NCBI RefSeq assembly: GCF_037975245.1
Contig: NC_092569.1
Location: forward strand, 19,461,501-19,525,500
DNA from: Apostichopus japonicus
Lineage: Eukaryota; Echinodermata; Holothuroidea; Aspidochirotida; Stichopodidae
Direction: 5' to 3'
DNA: 64,000 nucleotides
Shown: piece by piece, positions 24,790 to 36,799 of the stretch
Position numbering within the stretch: the stretch's first letter is position 1
Layout: the number at the start of each line of letters is the position of its first letter
The notes under the pieces: generated by a model
The model's database searches: none
Told to the model about the DNA's origin: nothing
What the model saw: the letters and a program-made list of their open reading frames with translations, nothing else
Position numbers and translations under genes: made by a program

Positions 24790-25720
24790 AGTGTAATAGG
24801 TAGAAAAGTAAAAAAAAGAGTAAATTTCCTATTCCTTATGAAAGTGTGCAGAAACGTCACGGCTGGATTGTAAAATAAACCGGAGCTCTATGTTTGTTTT
24901 ACAAATTCGTACGTCGGGTACACTCTCATATTTAGTGATATGATTAAGGAAGCACTTGCAAACAAGATTGAGCTGTTTAAACCTTCCGTATGTATCTATC
25001 ATCACCAATGAAACGGAGTACGACATGATAGGCAGCGGCATTGAATGCCAGATCGGGGCCCTGTAGGGGAAACATGCCATAAGTTTGTGTTCCATATGTA
25101 CCATGCCAATATCCAAAAACACCGACATTGTAACCCAATGGTCAAGTAATCATATGCACCCAGTTATACCCGACCATAACAATCTGCAATGTTTGACCAA
25201 TACTTTTAACTTCTTGAAGCATCTTAATTAATTTCCTTTGATATCCGTAAACTAAAACAAGACATAACAATAGGATACGTGTATACCTTGAGGTAGCACG
25301 TATTCCTTAAAGTCTTTCCTCAAACAGTTGGATGTTCTCGGAATCTATTTATTTCCGGAAACAGGGTTACCTGGCATTTAATATATATACTAGCAAGACG
25401 GAAACTTCCTTATTGATTATCACAATATTCCGCCAATTGACCTTTAAACATACATGTATTCTGTTGGTTACAGTCTTCAGCTTCAGGTTAATCTAGATCT
25501 AAATTTCCTGGTATACTGATACCTTTGTTCAATATCTACTGACCAAGTAGAGGAAGTGTATTGATGACAAAAGCACCAAAGGTGATTTTTCTGTAAGTCA
25601 GCAATGTGTGACAACTTTAGATCATCCGTTGTTGTAAAAAAATCGATGCTATTTCTAACCTCTTAATTAAAATACATTTCATTCGTGTTTTCATTCATAT
25701 TTTAACCATCATTCATAAGA
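24790..25720. other. Stretch between relic 1 and gene B
   Basis: No supported gene. Its first 300 bases are repeated at 63720-64000, but a two-base insertion in that copy breaks the minus-strand reading frame, which argues against coding. The last part is the upstream region of gene B exon 1 and is unlike those of A and C. Confidence 0.4.
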
Positions 25721-25801
25721 ATGGACTGCCTCCTTGTCCGAGCAGTGCTGGTATCTTTCCTAGGTTCAGTGACGATCGGTTTCACTTTGGCAGACGAAAC
25801 G
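25721..25801 (+). CDS. Gene B exon 1: alternative signal peptide
   Basis: It encodes 27 residues starting MDCLLVRAVLVSFLGSVTIG and ending LADET, a good secretion signal, followed directly by the strong donor gtgagt at phase 0 as exon 2 requires. It does not resemble exon 1 of A or C. Part of the A/C-type 5' flank lies downstream of it at about 26150-26390, inside intron 1. Confidence 0.6.
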
Positions 25802-28800
25802 GTGAGTTCAACATGTTATGATCCTTGTTCTTGTTGTATCGAAGAATTCTTAATTTTTAAGAATTTACTTTCCATCTGTGTGGAAATGAATATCTAATTT
25901 AAACATTTGAAAGGCTTATTTTTCTATAAGTTTAATATCTTCTTTTTCTTTCTTTATAAATATGAATAACATGTTATCATACAACTATGGTTGCCATGTA
26001 GTAGGCCCACAAAATGTTGTGATACGTAACACATTTGCTTCAGGCATGTAAGTGTAAAAGGTAAAGATTGAATTTCATTGTATATAAAACTATAAATTTA
26101 AGATTCCTTATAGTTTCTAACATTTTATCAAGCCATTTTGAAGACCATAACAATGGAGGGAATAGCTGCACTGGGGTCATTGATACCGTTTTAAATCAAT
26201 TTAGGGGGTATGTGGTCATCGGTCCCAAATTCTTTTAATTTAGACGTCAAGTGGTCTGAGGCATATGCAATAAATGCGGTCTACATAAGAAGCCCATAAC
26301 GCATGTTACTTATGAATACTTTTGCGAGGCTATTTATCCCCCGTTGAAGATCGGAAGTGTTCCTACCATCAGTCATGCAAATATATATATTAATACGTCA
26401 TATATTTCAAAACGGAAATCCCTTTCATTTGATACCAGAAATGAAAGCTATATATATGAAAAACACGTGGTATTTAAAGTGATGTGAAAAGTGTAAAGTA
26501 TTTACTGTTGGCAGTTTTGTAGATAGTTGTCATATCTCAATATAGGCCATGCACGAGAAATCAAAAACACTTCTACTTTTGTTTTATGGAATTCCAGAAG
26601 TAAAAGCTACACGTTGCAAATACATGGCATTTAAATTTCGTCTTCTTTGAATATACATTTGTAGGAACTATTGCTCAGAAAAGTTTCCTGATTATTCTCA
26701 ACAAAATTTTGTATAATAAAAGAGACTGTAAAATTTCACTCGCGCTTCATTAGAGTTCTGTAACAAACAAGTTAATATATAGTATTTAGCGTTTATCGTA
26801 AGATTTTGAAGTCATTTTAAAGATCTTTCAATTTTTTTTTCAAATTTTATTGCGATTTGATCAAAGAATGACATCTGTCTAGAGCTGCTATTTTAAATAA
26901 ATACTTTGATTTAAGTTTTATCATAATTTGAAGAAAAAACATGTTGTAATCAAAACATTGCATTTATATATACATGCACCCGATACACATAGAGAACAAA
27001 GTTACTACTGTAAATCTTACAGTTTTGTACCACAGTAAAAACTAGATCGTGCTATAATTCGGTAGCATGTGTTATTAGGATTGCAGTAAAAACTGAGGAT
27101 ATGTGTAATTCCTACAAATCCAGTTGTTTGGGATTTGTTGGAATTACAAATATCCTCAGTATTTACTGTAAACTTAAAAGCATATGCTAACGATTTATCA
27201 GATTTGTCAGCACGATCCAGTTTTTACTGTGGTACAAAACTTTAAGATTTACAGTAGTTACTGTAATCTCTGTGTAAATCGGCTGATACATCATACGCAC
27301 GCATGTATTCTTTCTGAAGCATTTCTGAAAAACATTCACATTAAATGTTCCTGATCATATTTTGTATTTATAATCCAAAACTGACGTGATTTTTCTGCAA
27401 GTGACGACATCCTACAAATTGGTCTATTACGACCACAAATGGACAAAGACCGTAATATTAAGAATTTCTAAGAATGACCAAAAGAGATAAAGAAGGGATC
27501 GAGAGGGATGAATAACGACAATTTTACGTTTATGGTGATAGCTTTGTTTTCATAGTAAACACCCCGTATAATGAGATTCTTTCTCATCAATTTAGTCAAG
27601 TCTAATTTCAGATGATGGATCAAAGGTAAAAAGTTATGTTTTCGAATCTTCTTTCATTTCTAATTTGCTGTTTTACATGGACTGACTTTAATACGACAAA
27701 GTTGAAAACGAAAGTTAGAGAATCAAATTAAATTCATTATAGTACTCACTCGTTTAATTATGCCATACTTCTTTGCGAGATATATACCTTTTTTCCACAT
27801 AAATTTTGAGTCAATTTTATCTAATTATTTATTTTCGTAAAATTCTTTTTGTTGAGTTTGCAGTGACATATTGTTTGTCGACTAATATTTTTACTCGAAT
27901 TGCCGTTACTTGATATTCCTCTTTTTCATACTACTGTAAATTTAAGTATAACCTAACTTTTTACATCATTCTTCATTACAACGATAATGAAATCTGCAAA
28001 ATATGTAAACGTAAATTTATCACAAATAATAATAAAATAATTAAATAAAGAGAGGAGGTAGCTTGTTACCGATTTACTTGCTTAAAGTGATATCGTAGAA
28101 AGAACGGTATTCAGTACAGTAACAAATCGCTGATTCAATCTGTTGGAGACACTATTTTAACATTGATAAAGTTTTCCCCAAAAATCCAACCGAAAAGAAA
28201 CAATAGCTTAATGGTACTATTTAGCTACATATACATATATATTTTTAGATTTTTGTGAATCAATAAACAGCGTTGAAGTAGTTTCTGTGCTTAGATTTTC
28301 ATAGTGTTTCTTACGATAATTAATGCTTATTTCCCCCATTAAGGCAGTAAACCTCGACTTTATTCAAAACTTCAAAAACAAAACTGAAAATTTGAAGAGA
28401 AAGACGGTCTAGTGGTTACGTTTGGTTAATGTATAAGGTACGCGGATATTTATAATTGGCAAATTTAAAAGACAATATAGAACACTGCAAGTCATATATA
28501 GATCTATTTTCGTTTGTTCGTTAGATTTAAATGTGTAAACCTTCGGGTGAATGTCAATTTATTGCATTGAAGTAACGTTTCCAATGTGTAATCAAAGTTT
28601 ATTCAAACATTAGTTGAAAACGAATCCCCATTTTTAGATTGTCATAATTCGAATTTGGATACTGGCCCTTCTAGATTTTCAGAATATACACAAAACAACC
28701 AAAGTATATTTAATGATCCCAACCCATTTCAATATGCAAAAATTTAAGACTTTTAGACAATTTATGACTGGACTCGATTCAAACTCCAACACAATAAGCT

Positions 28801-31800
28801 TAACTCAAACCTAGCTGTTATTACCCAAGTAAAGTATAGGAAAGTATTCGCCATTTCCAGGAAACAGGCACCGCAGATTCATGTAGTACATATGCCTTCA
28901 TAGTTCACGACTTAATATAACATGTAAATAAGTTAAGCACGAGTGTTACTGATAATTTAGGGGGAAATATGTTTACTATATTTTTCGCTGATAACATATG
29001 CATAAAGACTTTGATTTTCCTTTACTTAGAGTAATCAACAACTCTTTGTCGGAGCAACTGAAGGAAAAGTTCACGGTGAGGTTTTATTCAATTTCTATTA
29101 AAGACGTTTTTTTTTCAATCTCCTGTTCATCGTACAATTTATCATTGATGGAGGCTTATATTCCTCATAATCCATGTCAAACATTTGTCACGGCAACATC
29201 CGTTAATATTATTATGATCACTGACTCTCGTGTAATATAAGAAGAGATATATTTTTAATTTTACTTATTACTTCCTTCAGTCACAAGCAAGTCAATACAT
29301 TTCGACCGTAGGAATTAACGACAGTTTGAACAAATCTTCGACATTATATATTTGAAATTTTTACACAAATAGCATGAGAAGGCTATATGTCAACATATGG
29401 TACGTACGTTAGGATGCTCGGTGGTCTTAAATATTTGTCGATTCATGGTTTCATATTTTTTCTCAGTATTTTAATCAATTAATATGAAAAGCTAAAAGGT
29501 TATTTATATGTTGCATATGTTATATATATATATGTTGCAATTTGTGTACTAAACATTAAGCTAGCATACATATACATCACACATGTTCCATGATTATTTT
29601 CAGAACAAAGTAAAAACCTTAAAAGAACTTTCTTGAAAAAGTTGTAATGTCTGAATTGAGTGTTACGTTCAAAAGCAAATTAGTAATAGATTATGTTGTT
29701 ATGTTTTTCAGAAAGTAATTTCATTTTGTTATTGCTTTGTAGTATATATATATCATACTCAAATCTTTATTTTCATAACTTTCACTAAACTTGAATTTTC
29801 CCGTTCAGTTCAAAACTGACCATTTATTAATACAGCTATTTGGAAAGTGTCTTTGTGAATAAATTTCAGTTATATGTTGATTTATAAAATATCACTGAAT
29901 ATTCAAGACTAGTGGAAGAATACCAGGCTATCTTTTATAATATCAATTGTAATAATATTTTGCAAAAAAAAAAAAAAACACTCATTTCTTACTATTGCAG
30001 TCTCGCTTTTGATTTGTTAATTAATCTTGCATAAAGTCAAGATGAAATATATGACTATTTAATTAACTCATTTTGAGTTTACAAATTTGGATGATTCATG
30101 GATAAACTTCTGTCGTTACATGATAACCTAATGACAAATCTTGAAGACAACTGTGTTCTCAATATATCAGAGTCACCCCTTGTTCTCCTTTTACAGACCT
30201 TTTTTTCCTTTATCAACGTCCTAAATACCCAAGAGATTGTCAAGAAGTGTTGCATCGGTGTTCATCTACAAGTTCCAGTGGTGTTAATCTCATTAAACCA
30301 GATGGCTATGCCGAACCTTTCGAAGCCTACTGTGATAACAGCGTAGATGATGGTGGATGGATGGTACGTAGTTCAAATTGAATTTGAATGTTGATGCAAA
30401 ACATCAATCTCATATTCTGATTCTTTCGCCTAAACGAGCAAAGTTTTTTAATGTTAGCTTCCATATTTCCCAAGTCATTGACGCTCTTTTTAGACCAAAC
30501 GATTAGCAGAATATGCTTCAATAATATTACAATGTTGGTATTTCACATGTGAGAAATTACAAGCAGGTCTATCAAAAAAGTCCTTGATCGAAAGCTCAGC
30601 TGATGATATTAATATGATCCCAATGTATATTTCATATTAAAATACGACGAAATTGTACTATTTACCCTGCTAGAATTCATTTCACTTGTTATCCTTTGCA
30701 GAATTTATCTTAATATGCATATCAAATACTACTTGTATTCATCCCGATGGTCAGCTTCTAAATATCTTCAAATGGGATAGCTCCGTTGATGTTGAATAAT
30801 CATCATAACAAAAAAAAGAATTTAACTTAATACGGTACCTCCTAACTTATGTTCAAATTACTTGTTCTGTTATGCAGATCATACAACGTCGGTTTGACGG
30901 GACAATCAATTTTACTCGCAGCTGGGAAGACTATCAGCTAGGATTTGGATTTCTTTCGAGTGAATTATGGATCGGTAATAAGAAGCTTTCATACTTAACC
31001 AATCACAAGCGATATCAACTCCGTATTGACTTGACGACAACAGATGGTTCAACTTTCAATGTGACGTATGATGCATTCCGAATAAGCGATGACTCCAACA
31101 ACTACAAGATCGTCAAAGCAGAAATAACCAACAGAACAGTAGGTAAATATGTAGAAATCCTTTTGTAGTGCGTTTATTCGTTTCTCCAAAAAGTCTTGTC
31201 TTGTCAAAAGAACTTTCGATTTATATGAGGAAATATGATTTCAATGGATATCAAAAACTTCAAGATGACTAAAATGTCACTATTAAAGATAATATTCAAG
31301 CCCGAACGGGTTTTTAAGTTTACTTCCCTCCGTCTTATTTCCTGTTTCTACAACACTGTGTTTGTTGTGTACAGTGTGAATACGACTAACACACTGAACT
31401 GAACTTACTAATTATTCCCCATTGGTACATCCTTCTGTGCAGTGTATCTGTTTAGCTATATCATCTCCTAAGTCAGATCTTCAACTCATTTAGGTTTGCT
31501 TTATTCATTGTTGTTTATCTAATTTAGTGAACTTTGGCGATAATATCTTTATGGGAACGTAACATAGTTTTATCAGTTACATTCACATTTGGAGTAATGC
31601 TGTCAGAATTGTCAATCAAACACAAAACCACTGCTTGAGGTTCTCACTCCCTACTGGCATTTAGCAAAACTCATTATGTTTCGTTGCGAAGTTCACTAAA
31701 TCAATAGCTAATGGTTTTTGTATTTTTTATTCTGCTAGTCTTTGTAGATAACTACATCGAGTGGTGTCCAACAAATACAATCTACAATGAATTTGAACTC

Positions 31801-34800
31801 TGCGATGCTACCTGTGCTGATCCTGATAGTTTTGTCAACACTTCCTGCAAAGGATCTCATTCGTGTGTCTGTCCTGGAGGATTTTTGATGAACGGTGATA
31901 ACTGCATTAGAATAGAGGACTGCGGATGTTACATCGAAAGTGAAACAAATGGAGTGAGAGGTGTAGTGTTAAATGTAGGTATTTTCTTTCACATTGTGAT
32001 ATCTACTACCAACAGTGTACCAATTCAAATGATGCTTTATACTGGGTTAGTGGATCGATTGGCATTTTCTCCCGAACCCTCCCAGCCAGCACCCTTTTCA
32101 ACTTTGGATATACGCAGTTTTGCAATTAAAGTTGTGTTTGTTTGCAGTATTTCATAAAATCACTAATCGGAGAAACCTTTTCAGATCCCTAAAGTGACTT
32201 ATGATGCATGTAATGGTTTCTTAATTCCAGGAAGGAGGAGTTTGCGTCTCTCCATTCCGTAGCACAAAATGTTCTTGTACGGATAATCATCTTTCGTGTG
32301 ACGATAGTTATCAATGCGATCCTAACGCAGATTGTGAAGAAAGGAACGGTCTCTTACAATGTTACTGTCCACCAGGATATAGCGGATACGGCACACAATG
32401 TAGGCCTACGGACTGTAACGCACTGTATAACAATGGCGTGAGAACAAGTGGCGTCTATGAAATCAAACCCACAATTTGGCCTGACTCTCTGTTTGAAGTT
32501 TACTGTAACATGTCCGACTTGGGAGGCTGGACGGTAAGTGTGACAGTTTTTCTTAAACCAGTGATCCGCAAGCTTTTAGGCCGACGACACACAAGTCATC
32601 CATGAGGACCAAACCACGAACCACCAGAGCCCAATCCCTCAGAACGGACGTTCAAAATACATGAAAGCTAGCTTGGATTGTGAATATGATGTGAAAAAAA
32701 TAACTTGAAGATAATCAAACTCCATCAACATATATCTGTAAACTCCACCAAAATATTTTGCGACACATGTTCGATTTGAGACCCGTAAGCTAGTTTAAAC
32801 AACATTGCCGTAGTGTAGAGCACTGGAATAGGCTTCCCATTAGACGGAGAAAGTTGAATGCCTAATTTATTGCGACTGTGAGCGCATTCCTAAGAGGAAG
32901 TATTCTCTGTGTTGTGTTAGTACTTTCAGGAATTTAGTTTTAGAAACTTCATAACATGTTATCTATTGGTTGTTCCTTTGGATAAGGGTTGATGTTTTAT
33001 TTTTTATTTTTTAACAAGGTATTCCAGCGTCGCGTTGATGCTTCACAAGACTTTTATGTCTATTGGGATGACTACAAGATTGGCTTTGGTAATCGAAGTC
33101 GGAACTTCTGGCTCGGAAATGAAAAGATATATAGCTTGACGAACCAAAGACAATATGAACTCCGGATCGACTTTGTTGAAAAAGGTGGTGCTCCTTACTA
33201 CGCCAAATACGATTTCTTTCGTATCAGTGACGAGAACGATAACTTCAGGCTAGATGTTGGAAATTATTCTGACGGAGATGCAGGTAGGTTAATATCTGCC
33301 GAATTATCAAACCTACCCTGTTTATAAAGAAGTATTTAGTACTATTTGTATGATATATTTCACTAGCTAATCATCTACTAGCCTATACAAACCGTTCTGC
33401 ATTTGTTGAAAATAAGCTTATTAACTCGATGGCAGATCCTGGTGATTTACTTGGTAATAGTTTGTTGATCCAACTAATGGGCAAATATCTATTAGGTAAA
33501 AATTTCTGGACAATTAGCTGGACATTTGTACCCACAAACACTTACAATCAAGACACATCAGTTAGTAACATATAAACCCGTCATTTTATACTGTACCTAA
33601 TTATATCTAAACTTCTTTGCACAAGGCACACACATAGTGAACAGATGAGTCACTTATATTCGACAAGATATACCGAAAGCTGACAGTAATTGCTAATGCA
33701 ATCACACATGTAACGTATCGACCACATATGTTTACAAATCCATCAGTCAAAAGATGAAAGAGGAAAATATCCCAGTGCAACATGATTATGTACCCTTAAC
33801 AAATCTTTACGTATACGAAAACAACCACGCGTGTGCGCACAAACACAAACTTAAATATGCTTATCGTATCATTTCACGGGGCTGAGCTCCTGGGTAGCTC
33901 GTGTTAGAGAGTACGATAACAGCTCTTGCCTTTGGAGTTGGTTTAAGTTGATCTCTTTTGACTTTACTTACTTACTCCTTCTATCAAAGTTATGTAAACT
34001 TCAAGTGGTGTAAAACTTGATATCGCATTGGTTGCTAGATAAAAGTAACGATGAGGAGACTATTCTTGCTGGAATAAAATCAAGCTCCGGCCTATATGGA
34101 GACCAGCGTGCTCGCCTAGAATAGCTACATCATGAAATTATATTGTGTTGGAAGAATGAAATGTAGGTCATGTAAAGAAAAAGGGAGCTTCTTAAATTAA
34201 ATATTTTCCATCCTATTACATGACAATAGGAAACCAAATAAACCGTAGCTGTTCTTGTAAATGAAAGCCGAATCTCCTGTAAAACTACACTGAAACAGAA
34301 CTGTTGTGTACGACAATTGTCCTCTATTTCCAGTTTTTAAAAACTTATTGATAAAATAATATGAGATAAACAGATAAACTAAACAAACTTATAAAAATTG
34401 AGCACACATGAATGAACTTGTTTTAATTTGCAAAGAGCCAGATCGAGGAACTCTTGTGGTACTTATGAATATCATAATGAAAGTTGCGCATACCTCGACC
34501 ATGTAGCAATCTTTCTTTCTGTGATGTCATCATGAAAGAAAATGTTACAACAAACAAATCAGAATTACCTAAGCGCTTACACAATATTAACAATAGTTCA
34601 ACAGCATAATGAGCCATACAAAGGAGTTGATGACCTATTTCCCTTCTTTTTTCCTATCTACATATTTTCGTTTGTAATAATCAAAATCACAGGTAATAGG
34701 AAACATCTACTTATTGGAATAACTATAAGTATACTGATCGATGCAATGAACTAATTTTTGAATTTCTTTCTGTTACTTCTTCTATTGTTTTTATTAAACA

Positions 34801-35079
34801 GGTGATTCGCTGACCTATCATGATGACCAACCGTTCACTACACGAGACAACGATAACGATGATTATGACTATAGTGCTTACAGCTCTGAAACGGACAATG
34901 TAGCGCATTATTTTGATGGTGCATGGTTGTACATGAATTTTTATGATAATTATGATAATGATTCATCTCTAAACAGTCCCTATGATAGTGATAACTTTTA
35001 TTGGGATACCATTCCAGGTGATTATAATCACATTAAATTTACAGAGATGAAAGTTCGCGCAATCGACGTAGAACCATAA
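25721..35079 (+). CDS. Gene B: secreted half-FReD / TIL / EGF / FReD protein with a different first exon (8 exons)
   Basis: Exons: 25721-25801, 29030-29075, 30197-30363, 30878-31142, 31739-31974, 32231-32533, 33019-33283, 34802-35079. Total 1641 nt, 546 aa plus TAA, all phases consistent. The layout matches gene A except that exon 1 is unrelated and the EGF/FReD exon is 18 nt shorter. Differences at usually conserved sites: GGWM in place of GGWT at the end of exon 3, EAYC in place of EVYC, and two TIL cysteines changed to Phe. The frame stays open throughout, so the gene may work, or may be an early relic with drifting domains. The first-exon link is the weakest part of the model. Confidence 0.75.
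26150..26390 (+). repeat. Displaced 5' flank segment inside gene B intron 1
   Basis: It matches 580-800 in front of gene A (gaggcatatgcaataaatgc, gtagcccataacgcat-like text). It sits downstream of gene B exon 1, and the following sequence joins directly to the intron 1 type seen at about 2090 and 45180. The A/C-type first exon and promoter that should lie between are missing. Confidence 0.6.
26981..27281. mobile_element. About 300-bp palindromic MITE in gene B intron 1
   Basis: The two arms are long inverted repeats. gtaaatcttacagttttgta and ccacagtaaaaactagatcg on the left pair with the right arm ending near 27276. The inner part (ctgaggatatgtgtaattcc / ggaattacaaatatcctcag) also pairs. It is absent from the same intron of genes A and C. 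Confidence 0.7.
29030..29075 (+). CDS. Gene B exon 2: short linker
   Basis: This 46-nt exon reads SNQQLFVGATEGKVH plus one base, with acceptor tttacttag and donor gtgagg. It is nearly identical to exon 2 of genes A and C. Confidence 0.7.
30197..30363 (+). CDS. Gene B exon 3: N-terminal part of FReD 1
   Basis: It reads YPRDCQEVLHRC, SSGVNLIKPDG, FEAYCD and DDGGWM. Compared with gene A, GVY is GVN, EVYC is EAYC and the end GGWT is GGWM. All are changes at positions normally conserved in FReDs, which suggests relaxed constraint on this partial domain. Confidence 0.8.
30878..31142 (+). CDS. Gene B exon 4: middle part of FReD 1
   Basis: It starts IIQRRFDGTINFTRSWEDY and keeps GFGFLSSELWIGNKKLSYLT and YQLRIDLTT. 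Acceptor ttatgcag, donor gtaaat, 265 nt as in the paralogues. Confidence 0.8.
31739..31974 (+). CDS. Gene B exon 5: TIL module lacking two cysteines
   Basis: It aligns with the gene A TIL exon along its full 236 nt but reads NEFELCDATC and DPDSFVNTSCKG, so the second and fifth Cys of the module are Phe. The other eight remain. The acceptor is ctgctag and the donor gtaggt. Confidence 0.75.
32231..32533 (+). CDS. Gene B exon 6: EGF-like module fused to start of FReD 2
   Basis: It contains KCSCTDNHLSCDDSYQC, CEERNGLLQCYCPPGYSGYG and then DCNALYNNGVRTSGVYEIK, FEVYCNMSDLGGWT. It lacks six codons (18 nt) between the EGF and FReD parts that gene A has (GGTFPS). One Cys of the gene A segment SPNC is gone and VCVSP gains one, a likely swap of position. 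Confidence 0.8.
33019..33283 (+). CDS. Gene B exon 7: middle part of FReD 2
   Basis: VFQRRVDASQDFYVYWDDYK, GFGNRSRNFWLGNEKIYSL and FRISDENDNFRLDVG form an intact FReD core of 265 nt. The acceptor here is aacaag rather than the ttttag of the other copies. Confidence 0.8.
34802..35079 (+). CDS. Gene B exon 8: C-terminal part of FReD 2 and stop
   Basis: It begins GDSLTYHDDQPFTTRDNDND and ends FTEMKVRAIDVEP, TAA. In the middle, acidic and Asn residues replace many Tyr of gene A (about 11 Tyr among 91 residues). The usual Cys pair is again absent. Confidence 0.85.
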
Positions 35080-35290
35080 AGACCCACAACGGAGTGTATT
35101 AAAATATATCACAAGAAAAGTTAACAACAGTTAAAATATAATGATGTATTGGTCCTATGTGTTGTGTATCGTCATGACAATGCATTTATCAATTATTATG
35201 TTACAAAACATGCTGACTCCTTTTCTATAGTTTTTAGTTTAGTGTAAACTTACACAGAATTTCTATTCCATGCAAATGATTGATTACTAT

Positions 35291-35967
35291 AGCGAAATGT
35301 ATTTTGTGTGTTTCCGTATTGTTGTCTGTTACATAATATTTGGTGTAACTTTGTTTGACCATACTTCAAATTGTTCAGATTCAGCTGCATAATATTCGCC
35401 CATGTTTGAACGTAGTCCTTGCTTGATTGGCTTGTTTAACCCTCGTGATTTGTGTTACGTAATTAGTCCTTTTCAATGTCCATTGGTATATATACATATA
35501 TTGGGCGCACGCGGAAAAGGGACTTCTGGCGTTGGTTGCGTCTAGCCAGGATACAGTATTTTACATGCCAGATATTCAGCCACTTGATTACTTGCGAAAT
35601 GGTTGGAAAGTGATGCCACGTAATATAATGCTGTTTGTAAATAGGGACCAGTGTTTTCTTGATGTTCTCGATGTTAAAGGGCTAAAGAGGTATTTTATTG
35701 CTTATATATTATAAGTTAAATGCTTTCTTCGTGTGTGTTTGCTGGTTGATGTTTGTGAAATAGTGAAATTTGTCTAGTTTTATTTGTACCCAAAAACAAA
35801 CTATAAAATGATAAAATGTTGTTTTCAGTACTCTAAGTTTTCTATTTTTGTATTTCGATAGTTTTACGGAGCCATGGAGTCTATGTGCGACTGCGAGTAG
35901 AATAAATTGCGATATATCCAACTTTTGTACAAAACCGTCCTTATTTTCGTCTTGCTACGACCGCTAC
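35291..35967. mobile_element. 677-bp insertion downstream of gene B
   Basis: It is flanked by the perfect 9-base duplication gattactat (35282-35290 and 35968-35976). Genes A and C have one corresponding site (ggtaactatgcactatgg). Clear inverted ends and coding motifs are not seen, so the class is unknown; a 9-base duplication fits Mutator-like elements or retroposition. Confidence 0.55.
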
Positions 35968-36214
35968 GATTACTATTTACTATGGTTTGTGAATTGCCAA
36001 CAAAATGTATCCCCCCCCTGTTCTCAATGTTTTAGCTTTTGAGTTATATTCAAAAATCAAAAATGAAAAAAGAGACCGTCGTGAGTTTAAATCATAAACG
36101 AAAAGCCAGTGTATAAGGAAACATGTCGAGACCTGTCAAAGCTTGTGGTTTGCAAAATTCTATCGAAATAAGACCATTATGTCTGTACACCTTTCTGTTC
36201 ATTAAATTGATATA

Positions 36215-36790
36215 GCCTTTAGTTTTTAAATACGCTTAACCCTAAAATATTTATTATTTATATTAGTAGTTATAGAATAAACATTACCCAAACATGTTTC
36301 CAAATACCCCTTACCCTAACATGTATTAAATTACGCCTAACCCTAAAATGTATATATATGTTTCTAACTACTAACCCTTACATGGTTATATAAATATATA
36401 TTTTTAAATACGCCTAACCCTGATTTATTTATAGTAGTTATAAAATACACCTTGCCCTAACATTTTCCTCAATACATCTTACCACATGATAAATATACCT
36501 AACCCTAACATGTTTGGAAATACGCCCAACTCTAACTTGTTTTTATATACACCTTACCCTAACATGTTTATAAGTACACCTTACCCTAACATTTATTTAA
36601 GAGACGTCTAACTCTAACATGTTTTTATATGCTTTTAAATACGCCTAACCCTTACTTATTGATAGAAGTTACAAAATACGAATAATCCTAACGTGTTTTA
36701 AAATGCGCCTAACCCTATTATGTTTTCAACTACGCCTAACCTTAACATTTTTAACAAATATCCTTACTAGATCAATTGTATAACCATAAC
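36215..36790 (+). repeat. Telomere-like minisatellite after gene B
   Basis: It has the same cgcctaaccctaacatg and caccttaccctaacatg units as after gene A, in a longer and more varied array of about 570 bases. Confidence 0.7.
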
Positions 36791-36799
36791 ATGTTTTGA

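Noticed and set aside
24829-25128. Minus-strand 99-codon open frame, repeated at 63751-63993
   Set aside because: The second copy has a two-base insertion that changes the frame in the middle, so the similarity is at DNA level only.
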